A stretch of DNA of 64,000 bases from Hyphomonadaceae bacterium (GTDB lineage Bacteria > Pseudomonadota > Alphaproteobacteria > Rhizobiales > Hyphomicrobiaceae): contig JAIEQJ010000046.1 of the NCBI GenBank assembly GCA_019747815.1, positions 62,001 to 126,000 of the forward strand, read 5' to 3'. Shown here in pieces: positions 7,674 through 16,278 of this stretch. The translations under genes were made by a program, and so were the position numbers. How positions within the stretch are numbered: the stretch's first letter is position 1; each line of letters begins with the position of its first letter. The notes under the pieces were generated by a model. It was not told the origin of the DNA. It saw only the letters and a program-made list of their open reading frames with translations, and did not search any database.

Positions 7674-8711
7674 ATGCCTCGCAGGCACATCGGGTTGCTC
7701 ACCCTCACGACGGCCGTGCTGCTGGGCCTGCTGGTGCCGCCGCTGAGGGCGCAGGCGCCCGGCGCCGAGGCGCTCTGGCGGCAGATGTTCGCACGTCCCG
7801 AGGTGCCGCCCGCACCCACCGACAATCCGCTGACGCCCGAGACGATCGCGCTCGGCGCCGCGCTGTTTGCCGATCCGCGCCTCTCCAGCACCGGGCGGCA
7901 CGCGTGCACGAGCTGCCACCAGCCCGCGCGATCCTTCACGGACGGCCGCCGGGCCGCGCAAGCCCCGTCAAGCGGCGCGCCGCTGGCGCGCAATACACCC
8001 GCGCTCTGGAATCTGGCCTGGAGCCCGCAGCTCTTCTGGGACGGCCGTGCCCCCTCGCTCGAGGAACAGGTGAAGGGCCCGATCGAGGCGCCAAACGAGA
8101 TGGGCGGCGACTGGCCGACCATCCTGCGCCGGCTCGAGGCGGATGCCGGCCTTCTCGCCCAGGTCCGCATCGCCTTTCCCCTGGAGCCCGCCGTCTCCGA
8201 GGCGACGGTCGTCAAGGCGCTCGCCTCCTATGTGCGCTCGCTCGTCTCGCCACCGACCCGTTTCGACGCCTGGATCGCCGGCGATGCGCGCGCGCTCAAG
8301 CCTGCCGAGGCTGCCGGCTTTCGCCTGTTCACCGGCAAGGCGGGGTGCCTGCTCTGTCACGCCGGCTGGCGCTTCACCGACGACCGCTTCCACGACATCG
8401 GCCTGGGCGGCAAAGATCCCGGCCGCGCGGCCGTGCCGGACGGCACGCCGGGGCGCAGGGCCTTCAAGACGCCGAGCCTGCGCGAGGCCATGCACACGGC
8501 GCCCTACATGCACGACGGCTCGCTGCCGACGCTGGCGGCCGTGCTGCGGCATTATGCCAGCGGCTTCCGCTCCAGGCCCACGCTGGCGCCCCACATGAAC
8601 CGCCGCCTGCGGCTGACGCTCAAGGAGAGGGCCGACCTGATCGCGTTCCTGCGCACGCTGTCGAGCGAACAGGCGGCGCCCCGCTCAAAGCCAGGCGCCG
8701 CCCCGCGATAG
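7674..8711 (+). CDS. Di-heme cytochrome c peroxidase / MauG-like protein
   Basis: About 345 residues with a signal peptide (LLTLTTAVLLGLLVPPLRAQA) and two c-type heme sites, CTSCH and CLLCH, one per domain. Other family landmarks are NTPALWNLAWSPQLFWDGR, FKTPSLREAMHTAPYMHDGS and a C-terminal LRTL helix. Periplasmic di-heme peroxidases reduce hydrogen peroxide or, in MauG relatives, oxidise proteins or other substrates. The start could also be 12 bases upstream; MPRRH gives the best signal peptide. No partner gene such as methylamine dehydrogenase is nearby. Confidence 0.85.
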   Translation: MPRRHIGLLTLTTAVLLGLLVPPLRAQAPGAEALWRQMFARPEVPPAPTDNPLTPETIALGAALFADPRLSSTGRHACTSCHQPARSFTDGRRAAQAPSSGAPLARNTPALWNLAWSPQLFWDGRAPSLEEQVKGPIEAPNEMGGDWPTILRRLEADAGLLAQVRIAFPLEPAVSEATVVKALASYVRSLVSPPTRFDAWIAGDARALKPAEAAGFRLFTGKAGCLLCHAGWRFTDDRFHDIGLGGKDPGRAAVPDGTPGRRAFKTPSLREAMHTAPYMHDGSLPTLAAVLRHYASGFRSRPTLAPHMNRRLRLTLKERADLIAFLRTLSSEQAAPRSKPGAAPR

Positions 8712-8727
8712 CCGGGCCGCGGCAGGA

Positions 8728-9279
8728 TCAGCCCGCGGCGCTCTCGTACCGGGCGATGGCCTCGGCCAGCAGTTGATAGTCCTCGCATGCCGTGCCGCAG
8801 CGTTTGCCGATCTCGGCCAGTTGCTCGCGCGCCCGGGCCGGATCCCCGATCTGCAGGAACGCCTCGCCCAGATATTGCCGCGTGGTGGTGCGGCCGGGAT
8901 GGGTCGCGAGCACGCGCTGATAGTAGGTCATGGCCTCCTCCACGCGGCCGAGCTTGCGCAGGGCGAAGCCGGTCATGGTCGCAATGCGCGGGTCGCTCTG
9001 GTCGCTGGCCGTCTGCAGCGTTGCGAGCGCCGTGGCGTAGTCGCCGCCCTTCGCCTGCCAATAGCCCACGCTGTAGATCTGGTCCTGAGTGAGGGCGCCC
9101 TCCTTCTGCTTGGGCTTGGGTTTCGGCTTGGGCTTTGGCTTGGGTTTCGGCTTCGGTGTGGGCTTGGGTTCCGGCGATGGCGTGTCGCCCACGGCGAGAC
9201 TGCTCTGCGGCGTAAAGGCAAACAGCGCCAGGGCCGCACCTGCGATCACGAGCCATTTCGAGGCGGCAATCTTGGGCAT
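8728..9279 (-). CDS. Exported tetratricopeptide-repeat protein with Pro-Lys linker
   Basis: About 183 residues. A signal sequence (LVIAGAALALFAFTPQSSLA) is followed by an alternating Pro-Lys tract of about 20 residues and then TPR-like helical repeats (YWQAKGGDYATALATLQTA, GFALRKLGRVEEAMTYYQRVL, YLGEAFLQIGDPARAREQLAEI). The C-terminal part contains CGTACEDY. It is probably periplasmic, with the charged PK linker spanning peptidoglycan or keeping the TPR domain extended. An AGGGGAGAG ribosome binding site supports the chosen start. The gene is convergent with the peroxidase gene, with only 16 bp between the stops. Confidence 0.8.
   Translation of the reverse strand: MPKIAASKWLVIAGAALALFAFTPQSSLAVGDTPSPEPKPTPKPKPKPKPKPKPKPKQKEGALTQDQIYSVGYWQAKGGDYATALATLQTASDQSDPRIATMTGFALRKLGRVEEAMTYYQRVLATHPGRTTTRQYLGEAFLQIGDPARAREQLAEIGKRCGTACEDYQLLAEAIARYESAAG
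9109..9180. repeat. Coding microsatellite-like hexamer repeat (Pro-Lys codons)
   Basis: Imperfect 6-bp units of the GGCTTG/GGTTTC type, read on the minus strand as Pro-Lys pairs, lie inside the TPR gene. Copy number of such tracts can vary between strains. Confidence 0.8.
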
Positions 9280-9581
9280 GCAGTCTCTCCCCTTCAAACT
9301 GTCCGTTGTCCGCCGGACGACGGCGTGAAGATTATACGAGATTGGGGCGGCGCTGGTCTCACGGCGGCGTGAACGCTCCTTGCCCTCGCGCCTCCGGCAG
9401 AAATTCTGCCCACATGTCTGCCGTGTTGTCTCTTGCGGGCCACGCGGCGACCGCCTGAATGCGCGTCATCCACAAGCCCGTCCGCATGCGGTGGTTGTGC
9501 TGCCTTGTGTGCGTTCGGCGCGTTTGCCACAGTGCGTGCGGCCATGGAAGATGAAGGCGGTCGGCGATCGACCGTGCGGTG

Positions 9582-10367
9582 ATGGCGCGCAAGATTCTCA
9601 TCATGGGGCTTCCCGGGGCGGGGAAGACGACGTTGGCGCTGGCACTGGCGCCGCGCCTCAACGCTGTCCACTTCAATGCCGATGATGTGCGCGCCAACGT
9701 CAACAAGGACCTTGGGTTCTCCGAGGCCGATCGCATCGAGCAGGCCCGCCGCATGGGCTGGTTGTGCGACCAGGTCGTCAAGACCGGATGTTTCGCAGTC
9801 GCTGATTTCATCTGTCCCACGCCCATGACCCGCGCGGCCTTTCTCGAAGGCGGCGAGGCGATGATCGTGTGGGTCGATCGCATCAAGCGGTCGGCATACG
9901 ATGACACCAACCGCCTGTTCACCCCGCCCGCGCACTACGATCTGCGTGTTCCGCCGGGCGAGTCGCCGGAATACTGGGCCGAGCAGGTTGCCCTCAAGGT
10001 TCGCCCCGTCTTCGACCCCAAGCAGCCGACCGCCTTGTTCATCGGCCGGTTTCAGCCCTTCCACGCGGGGCACAAGTCGCTCATCGAGAAGGGGCTGCAG
10101 CGCGTCGGCCAGGCCTGCATTGCGGTGCGCGACACCGCTGGCACCGACGCCAAGAACCCGTTTCCGTTCGAGTATGTCCGCGCCCGCATCGAGCATGGCC
10201 TGCGCGCCTACGAGGGGCGCTTCGTTGTGGTTGCGCTGCCCAACATCAGCCACGTCTTCTACGGCCGCGATGTCGGCTATGCGGTGGAGCGGATCGAACT
10301 GGACCGGCAGACGGAGGCGGTCTCGGCCACCGCCGTGCGCCGGGCGCTGCTCGGCACGGGCGGATAG
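9582..10367 (+). CDS. P-loop kinase fused to a cytidylyltransferase-fold nucleotidyltransferase
   Basis: About 261 residues with two domains. The first, to about residue 140, resembles an adenylylsulfate-kinase-like P-loop kinase: Walker A GLPGAGKTT, then HFNADDVRANVNKDLGFS. The second begins ALFIGRFQPFHAGHKSLIEKGL, the HxGH signature of NMN/pantetheine-type adenylyltransferases, and ends ISHVFYGRDVGY and VSATAVRRAL, as in NMN adenylyltransferases. NadR has the opposite order, NMNAT then ribosylnicotinamide kinase. A role in nicotinamide-nucleotide salvage is possible but unproven. The ATG is preceded immediately by a GTG that could also serve as start. Confidence 0.75.
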   Translation: MARKILIMGLPGAGKTTLALALAPRLNAVHFNADDVRANVNKDLGFSEADRIEQARRMGWLCDQVVKTGCFAVADFICPTPMTRAAFLEGGEAMIVWVDRIKRSAYDDTNRLFTPPAHYDLRVPPGESPEYWAEQVALKVRPVFDPKQPTALFIGRFQPFHAGHKSLIEKGLQRVGQACIAVRDTAGTDAKNPFPFEYVRARIEHGLRAYEGRFVVVALPNISHVFYGRDVGYAVERIELDRQTEAVSATAVRRALLGTGG

Positions 10368-10380
10368 GCGCAGGCCGGCC

Positions 10381-12285
10381 TCACACCATCACCTGCGTCC
10401 CCACCTCCACCACGCGGTCGCTCGGGATGCGGAAATACTCGGTCGCGTCCTCGGCCCGGCCCGCCAGCCAGATGAACAGCCGCTCCTGCCAGCGCGGCAA
10501 CTCCGACTTCACGGATGTCTTGAGCGAGCGGCGCGACAGGAAGAACGAGGTCGCCGAGATGTCGATATTGAGGTCCTTGCGCCGGCAGTGCTCGATGATC
10601 TTCGGCACGCTCGGGGTCTCCATGAAGCCGTAGTGCGCGATGACCCGGATGAACGTATCCGCCACGCGCTCGATCTCGATGCGCTCGTGGCGCGGCACGC
10701 GCGGCGTGTCCTCGGTCTTGATCGTCAGAATGATGTTGCGCTCGTGCAGCACGCGGTTGTGCTTGAGATTGTGCATGAGCGAGGTGGGGGCGAACGTGGG
10801 GTCGCCGGTCAGGAACACCGCTGTTCCCGGCACGCGGTGCGGCGGCTTGGCATCGAGCTTGCGCACCAGCCAATCGAGCTCGGCTTCGGTCTTGCGGGTT
10901 GCGCGCACCAGGCTTTTGGAGCCGCGCACCCAGGTCAGCACGAGCAGGCAGAGCATGGCCGCAATGGTCAGCGGCAGCCAGCCGCCTTCGGGAATTTTCA
11001 GCACGTTGGCGACCAGGAACGCCTGCTCGATGAGCAGCAGCGGCACCATCAGCAAAGCGGCTTTCCACAGTGGCCAGTTCCAGCACCGCCAGACCACGAA
11101 AAAGGCCATCAGGCTGTCGATCACCATGGTCGCCGTGACGGACAGGCCATAGGCGGCGGCAAGGTCGCTCGAGCTGCGGAAGATGAGTGTGACGATCAGC
11201 ACGCCGGCCAGCAGGATCTGGTTGACGCGTGGCAGGTAGATCTGGCCGGCGACGCTCTCGGACGTGTGGCGAATCTCCAGGCGCGGCACCAGTCCGAGCT
11301 GGATGGCCTGGCGCGTGAACGAGAACGCGCCGGTGATCACGGCTTGGCTGGCAATCACGGTCGCCGCCGTCGCCAGGATCACCATGGGGATCAGCGCCCA
11401 GCTCGGGTAGAGGCGATAGAACGGGTTCTCGATGGCTTCGGGGTGCGCCAGCAGCAGGGCGCCCTGGCCGAAGTAGTTGAGGATGAGCGCGGGCTGGACG
11501 ATCCACAGCCATGCCATCTGGATCGGCTTGCGCCCGAAATGCCCCAGATCGGCATAGAGCGCCTCGGCGCCGGTGACGACCAGGAAGATGAGGCCCATCA
11601 CGGCCAGGCCGATGACGCCGTGCGTCAGCACGAAGTGCACACCGAGCCAGGGATTGAGCGCCTGGAAGACGCGCACGTCGTCGATGCTGTGGATCAGCCC
11701 GCCGATTGCCAGCGCGATGAACCAGATGAGCATGATCGGCCCGAAGAAGCGGGCCACCTTCCCAGTGCCGCGCGACTGCACCATGAACAGTGCAACCAGG
11801 ATCACGATCGTGACCGGCACCACCGCCGCCGCCATCTGCGGGGCCACGAGCTTCAGGCCCTCGACGGCCGACAGCACCGAGATCGCCGGCGTGATGACGG
11901 CATCGCCGTAGAAGAAGGCGGCGCCCAGAACACCCAGCGCCAGGATCAGCGGCGAGCTGCGCTTGGCCACGGACTGGCCAAGCGCCATCAGCGCGAACGT
12001 TCCCCCCTCGCCCTTGTTGTCGGCATTGAGCAGCACCAGGACGTACTTGAGCGTGACGATGAGCAGCATCGTCCATACGATGAGCGAGAGAATGCCCAGG
12101 ACCGCGTCGGGGCCGGCGGTGCCGTGGTGGGTGGCCGCCGTTACCGCTTCGCGCAGCGCATAGAGGGGGCTGGTGCCGATGTCGCCATAGACGACACCGA
12201 TCGAGCCCAGCGCCAGCGCCCAGAACTGCTTGTCCTGCGTATGCCCGTTTTCGGCGCTAGGCGCCGCGGCGGTCGATTGTGCCAT
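10381..12285 (-). CDS. kup: Kup-family potassium uptake protein
   Basis: 634 residues, the usual length for KUP/HAK/KT carriers. There are about 12 membrane helices, starting with ALALGSIGVVYGDIGTSPLYALRE, the hallmark KUP N-terminus, and then a cytoplasmic C-terminal domain of about 170 residues. These proteins are K+/H+ symporters of the inner membrane, important at low external potassium or acid pH. The gene stands alone and converges on the kinase/nucleotidyltransferase gene. No regulator or kdp genes are near. Confidence 0.95.
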   Translation of the reverse strand: MAQSTAAAPSAENGHTQDKQFWALALGSIGVVYGDIGTSPLYALREAVTAATHHGTAGPDAVLGILSLIVWTMLLIVTLKYVLVLLNADNKGEGGTFALMALGQSVAKRSSPLILALGVLGAAFFYGDAVITPAISVLSAVEGLKLVAPQMAAAVVPVTIVILVALFMVQSRGTGKVARFFGPIMLIWFIALAIGGLIHSIDDVRVFQALNPWLGVHFVLTHGVIGLAVMGLIFLVVTGAEALYADLGHFGRKPIQMAWLWIVQPALILNYFGQGALLLAHPEAIENPFYRLYPSWALIPMVILATAATVIASQAVITGAFSFTRQAIQLGLVPRLEIRHTSESVAGQIYLPRVNQILLAGVLIVTLIFRSSSDLAAAYGLSVTATMVIDSLMAFFVVWRCWNWPLWKAALLMVPLLLIEQAFLVANVLKIPEGGWLPLTIAAMLCLLVLTWVRGSKSLVRATRKTEAELDWLVRKLDAKPPHRVPGTAVFLTGDPTFAPTSLMHNLKHNRVLHERNIILTIKTEDTPRVPRHERIEIERVADTFIRVIAHYGFMETPSVPKIIEHCRRKDLNIDISATSFFLSRRSLKTSVKSELPRWQERLFIWLAGRAEDATEYFRIPSDRVVEVGTQVMV

Positions 12286-12528
12286 GTCGGCAGTATCTCG
12301 AGTCGAGTGCGCGCGCGCGGTGCATCAAAGGCCAGGGTGGGCGCGGCTTATACACGTCCGCCGGCCGCAGTCAAAGTCCTACCGCTCGGCGCGGGGCGCC
12401 ACCCGCCTGCGTTGCAATCTGCGATGGTAAACGCGGATGAGGGCGCGCGGTTTATGAACCGTGTTCAAATTATATGCCTTCCCAGGAAGGGGTGTCTCCC
12501 ATGCCACAACGCGAGAATGGAGGCGGCG

Positions 12529-14367
12529 CTACAGCCGCTCCAGTTCGTCGATCATGCTCTCGATCACCTGCAGGCCCTTGTCCCAGAAGGCGCGCTGCGA
12601 CGCGTCGAGGCCGAAGGGCTTGAGTAGCTCGGAATGGTGCTTGGAGCCGCCGGCTTCCAGCATGGCGAAGTATTTCTCCACAAAGCCCGGATGGGCGTCC
12701 TGGTAGAGGCCGTAGAGCGAGTTCACCAGGCAGTCGCCGAACGCATAGGCGTACACATAGAACGGCGAGTGGATGAAATGGGGCACGTACGACCAGTAGC
12801 TCTCATAGCCCTCGGCAAGCTCAATCGCCGGTCCCAGGCTTTCGCTCTGCACGTCGAGCCAGATCTCGCCGAGCTTCTCGGACGTGAGCTCACCCGCCTT
12901 GCGCGCCTCGTGCACGCGCCGCTCGAAGGTATAGAACGCGATCTGGCGCACGACCGTATTGATCATGTCCTCCACCTTCTGCGCCAGCAGCGCCTTCTTC
13001 TCGGCGGCATTGGCGGTCGTGGCCAGCAGCGCCTTGAAGGTGAGCATTTCGCCGAACACGGAGGCGGTCTCCGCCAGCGTCAGCGGCGTGGGCGCCAGCA
13101 GGGGTCCAAGCGGCGCCGCCAGCACCTGGTGCACGCCGTGGCCCAGCTCGTGCGCCAGCGTCATCACATCGCGCGCCTTGCCCTGGTAGTTCATCAGAAT
13201 GTAGGGGTGCACGGAGGGCACCGTCGGGTGCGAGAACGCGCCCGGCGATTTGCCCTCGCGCACGGGCGCATCGATCCAGGCGCCGTCGAAGAAGCGCTTG
13301 GCGATGCTGGCCATGCGCGGCGCGAACGCGCCGTAGGCCCCGAGCACCATGCCTTCCGCCTCGCTCCAGGTCACGATGCGCTCGGGCCTGTCGGGCAGCG
13401 GCGCGTTGCGGTCCCAATAGGCGAGCTTCGGTTGGCCGAGCCATTTGGCCTTCATGGCGTAGTAGCGGTGCGAGGTGCGCGGATAGGCGGCGCGCACCGA
13501 CGTTACCAGCGCCTCCACCACCTCGCGCTCGACGCGGTTGGCCAGATGGCGGCTGTCGGCCACGTCCTTGAAGCCGCGCCAGCGGTCCGAGATCTCCTTG
13601 TCCTTGGCCAGCGTGTTGGTGATCAGCGTGAAGAGGCGGATATTCTCCTTGAACACTTTCGCCAGGGCCTCCGCCGCGGCCCGCCGCTTGCGCGCGTCGG
13701 GGTGCATCAGGAAGTTGAGCGTTGGCTCCAGCGCCAGCGGCTCCTTCTCGCCGTCCATGTCGAAGCGCAGCGCCGTCATGGTCTCGTTGAAGAGGCGATT
13801 CCAGGAGTTGCGCGCGGTGGTCGATTTCTCGTGGAACAGCCGCTCGAGCTGCTCGTCGAGCTGGTAGGGCTTCTCCTTGCGCAGGTCGTCGAACCAGGGC
13901 TGGTAGCGGGCAAGGGCCGGCGCCTCGAGCGCACGGGCCAGCACCTGATCGTCGATCTTGTTGATCTCCAGCTCGAAGAAGATCAGATCGGTGGTGATGG
14001 CGGTGATCTTCTCCTGGATGTCGCCGTAGAACTTGGCGTACTCGGGGTTGGCGGTGTCGGCGGCGTAGAGCAGCCCCGCGTAGGAGCCGAGCTTGCCCAG
14101 CGTGTCGCTCAGCGCCTCATACCTGATGACGGCCTCCGCCAGCCGCGCCCCGTCCTTGGCCAGCTCGCCGAGCTTGCCTTGATAGCGCTCCAGAATGGCG
14201 CGGGCCTCGGCGCCGGCCGCCCTCAGGTCGGCCGCGACCGCTTCCGAATGGGGGCCGGGATAGAGATCGTCGAGGTTCCACACGGGCATGGCCCCCAAAT
14301 CGGGCGTCGGGCGAGGGAGCTGTCTGACTGCCGTTGGCGTTTGGGTTTTTCCGCCCTTGGTGTGCAT
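12529..14367 (-). CDS. pepF: M3-family oligoendopeptidase F
   Basis: 612 residues, typical for bacterial PepF/M3B peptidases. The zinc site is HELGHGVHQ, preceded by MTLA, with the third ligand Glu expected in LAETASVFGEML. The upstream substrate-channel landmarks VPSVHPYILMNYQGK and the C-terminal YVPHFIHSPFYVYAYAFG are those of the M3B group. It cleaves short cytoplasmic peptides. The gene is monocistronic. The 291-bp gap to the divergent response-regulator gene should hold both promoters; I see no clear element in it. Confidence 0.93.
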   Translation of the reverse strand: MHTKGGKTQTPTAVRQLPRPTPDLGAMPVWNLDDLYPGPHSEAVAADLRAAGAEARAILERYQGKLGELAKDGARLAEAVIRYEALSDTLGKLGSYAGLLYAADTANPEYAKFYGDIQEKITAITTDLIFFELEINKIDDQVLARALEAPALARYQPWFDDLRKEKPYQLDEQLERLFHEKSTTARNSWNRLFNETMTALRFDMDGEKEPLALEPTLNFLMHPDARKRRAAAEALAKVFKENIRLFTLITNTLAKDKEISDRWRGFKDVADSRHLANRVEREVVEALVTSVRAAYPRTSHRYYAMKAKWLGQPKLAYWDRNAPLPDRPERIVTWSEAEGMVLGAYGAFAPRMASIAKRFFDGAWIDAPVREGKSPGAFSHPTVPSVHPYILMNYQGKARDVMTLAHELGHGVHQVLAAPLGPLLAPTPLTLAETASVFGEMLTFKALLATTANAAEKKALLAQKVEDMINTVVRQIAFYTFERRVHEARKAGELTSEKLGEIWLDVQSESLGPAIELAEGYESYWSYVPHFIHSPFYVYAYAFGDCLVNSLYGLYQDAHPGFVEKYFAMLEAGGSKHHSELLKPFGLDASQRAFWDKGLQVIESMIDELERL

Positions 14368-14658
14368 CGCGCCTCGCTCGTCTCGATTAGGCGTTGGTTA
14401 ATGTCTGGCCCCGATCGGAGATTGCATTGATTCTCGCGGTCCTACATCACGCCGCGCCGGGTGGGAATGCGATCCGTGGCCGCCGATCCACTCTCGATGC
14501 AAAAAGGCGCCAACTCAAGGCGAAGAGAAACGATGCATTTACCCAATTGCGGCACTGTTGATCTCCAAGTGTAAGCCGTGCGTGGTCATCCGTATCGATC
14601 TTGGATTCGGCGCCACGCGGCAAGGTAGCAGTCCGGTTCGAGTTGAGTACCTCTTCCA

Positions 14659-16152
14659 ATGGCCAAGCTTGTCCTGATCGTCGACGACGATCCTACCCAG
14701 CGCCGCATCCTCGAAGAAACCATCAAGCGCCTCGGCTACGACACCAAGACGGCTCAGGGTGGCGAGCAGGCCTTGCAGATCCTGGAAGCCTCCAAGGGCG
14801 CCATTGCCCTCGTGCTCCTCGACCTCGTCATGCCGGACGTGGACGGCATGGAGGTCTTGCGCCGCATCGCGCCCAACCCCGCAAGTCCGCCGGTCATCGT
14901 GCAGACCGCGCACGGATCGATCGACACCGCCATCACGGCGATGCGCGCCGGTGCTGTTGACTTCGTCGTCAAGCCGACATCGGCGGAGCGTCTGGAGGTC
15001 TCCATCAAGAGCGCGCTGAAGATCGAGGCGCTGCAGGGTGAGATCTCGCGCATCAAGAAGAAGGCGGAAGGTACGCTGACCTTCTCCGATCTCGTGCTCC
15101 GCGGCGACGCCATGCAGCGTGTGATCACGCTCGGCCGCCGGGCTGCCGCGTCGAACATTCCCGTCCTCATCGAGGGTGAAAGCGGCGTCGGCAAGGAGCT
15201 GATCGCGCGCGCCATTCAGGGCGAGAGCGATCGCAAGGCTGCGCCGTTCGTCGTCGTCAACTGCGGTGCGATTCCCGAGAACCTGGTCGAAAGCACCCTG
15301 TTCGGCCACGAGAAGGGCTCGTTCACCGGCGCGGTCGACAAGCGCATCGGCAAGTTCCAGGAGGCCGACGGCGGTACGCTGTTCCTCGACGAGATCGGCG
15401 AGCTGCCGCTCGACGCCCAGGTCAAGCTGCTCAGGGCCCTGCAGAACGGCCAGATCGATCCGGTCGGCTCCAAGCGCCCGGTGCACGTCAATTTCCGCCT
15501 GATCTCGGCCACCAACCGCGACATGATCCAGCAGGTCAAGGACGGCAAGTTCCGCGAGGACCTGTACTACCGTCTCAACGTCTTCCCGATCTGGGTGCCG
15601 CCCCTGCGCGAGCGTCTGGAGGATGTGCCGGAGCTGGCGCTGCACTTCCTGGCGCGCTTCGCCGCCGAGGAGGGCCGTCGCGTCACGTCCATCGGTGCGC
15701 AGGCGCTGCAGCTGCTCACCAGCTACTCCTGGCCGGGCAACGTGCGTCAGCTCGAGAACGCAATGTTCCGTGCCGTGGTTCTCTGCGACGGCAACGAGCT
15801 CACGGTCACCGAGTTCCCGCAGATTGCGGCGCACGTGGAGGGTTTCAGCACCGCCATCCCGTCCGCGCCGGCGCCGGTGGAGCGGCGGCCCGTGATTTCC
15901 GGTCCCGTGATGCTCGGTGCCGAGCATACCGTGCCGCAAACGGTGGAGGTCGGCAAAGGCGAGCTTGGCATCCCGGCCGTGACCGACAAGGGCGAGATCC
16001 GCTCGCTGGAGGCGATGGAAGCCGACATGATCCGTCTGGCGCTCGGCCGCTACCGCGGACACATGACCGAGGTGGCCAAGCGGCTCGGCATCGGGCGCTC
16101 CACCCTCTATCGCAAGATGCGCGAGTTCGGCCTGGAGGAGCGTGTCAGTTGA
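14659..16152 (+). CDS. Sigma-54-dependent response regulator, NtrC family
   Basis: 497 residues with three domains: receiver (acidic pocket VDDD, phospho-acceptor Asp in LVLLDLVMPD), AAA+ (Walker A GESGVGKE, Walker B GGTLFLDEIGEL, arginine finger region FREDLYYRLNVF) and a Fis-type helix-turn-helix at the end (TEVAKRLGIGRSTLYRKMRE). The sigma-54 contact loop reads GSFTGA instead of the canonical GAFTGA. It should activate sigma-54 promoters on phosphorylation. No histidine kinase gene is adjacent, so it is an orphan here. Neighbours are envelope genes, which may or may not be targets. Confidence 0.93.
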   Translation: MAKLVLIVDDDPTQRRILEETIKRLGYDTKTAQGGEQALQILEASKGAIALVLLDLVMPDVDGMEVLRRIAPNPASPPVIVQTAHGSIDTAITAMRAGAVDFVVKPTSAERLEVSIKSALKIEALQGEISRIKKKAEGTLTFSDLVLRGDAMQRVITLGRRAAASNIPVLIEGESGVGKELIARAIQGESDRKAAPFVVVNCGAIPENLVESTLFGHEKGSFTGAVDKRIGKFQEADGGTLFLDEIGELPLDAQVKLLRALQNGQIDPVGSKRPVHVNFRLISATNRDMIQQVKDGKFREDLYYRLNVFPIWVPPLRERLEDVPELALHFLARFAAEEGRRVTSIGAQALQLLTSYSWPGNVRQLENAMFRAVVLCDGNELTVTEFPQIAAHVEGFSTAIPSAPAPVERRPVISGPVMLGAEHTVPQTVEVGKGELGIPAVTDKGEIRSLEAMEADMIRLALGRYRGHMTEVAKRLGIGRSTLYRKMREFGLEERVS

Positions 16153-16278
16153 GCGGTTCGGCCGTCGCACACATGTGAATGCCAGACTGGGTTTTTCCCT
16201 AGGTCGGCACCGCAAAACTACCCATTTTGCCTGCCAATCCCTCCTGCTATAGCTCGATGCCAGCTCTAGGAGGTAGGA

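Noticed and set aside
9109-9180. CRISPR-like or regulatory repeat array
   Set aside because: The repeat is in frame and encodes the Pro-Lys linker of an exported TPR protein, with no spacers.
9901-12627. 908-codon open frame opposite the Kup gene
   Set aside because: It is an antisense shadow of kup and the preceding gene: low-complexity Arg/His/Gln/Asp-rich translation, no domain, and the opposite strand has a full-length conserved protein.
14539-16215. 558-codon open frame antisense to the NtrC-type regulator
   Set aside because: No recognisable domain and complete overlap with a conserved three-domain protein.
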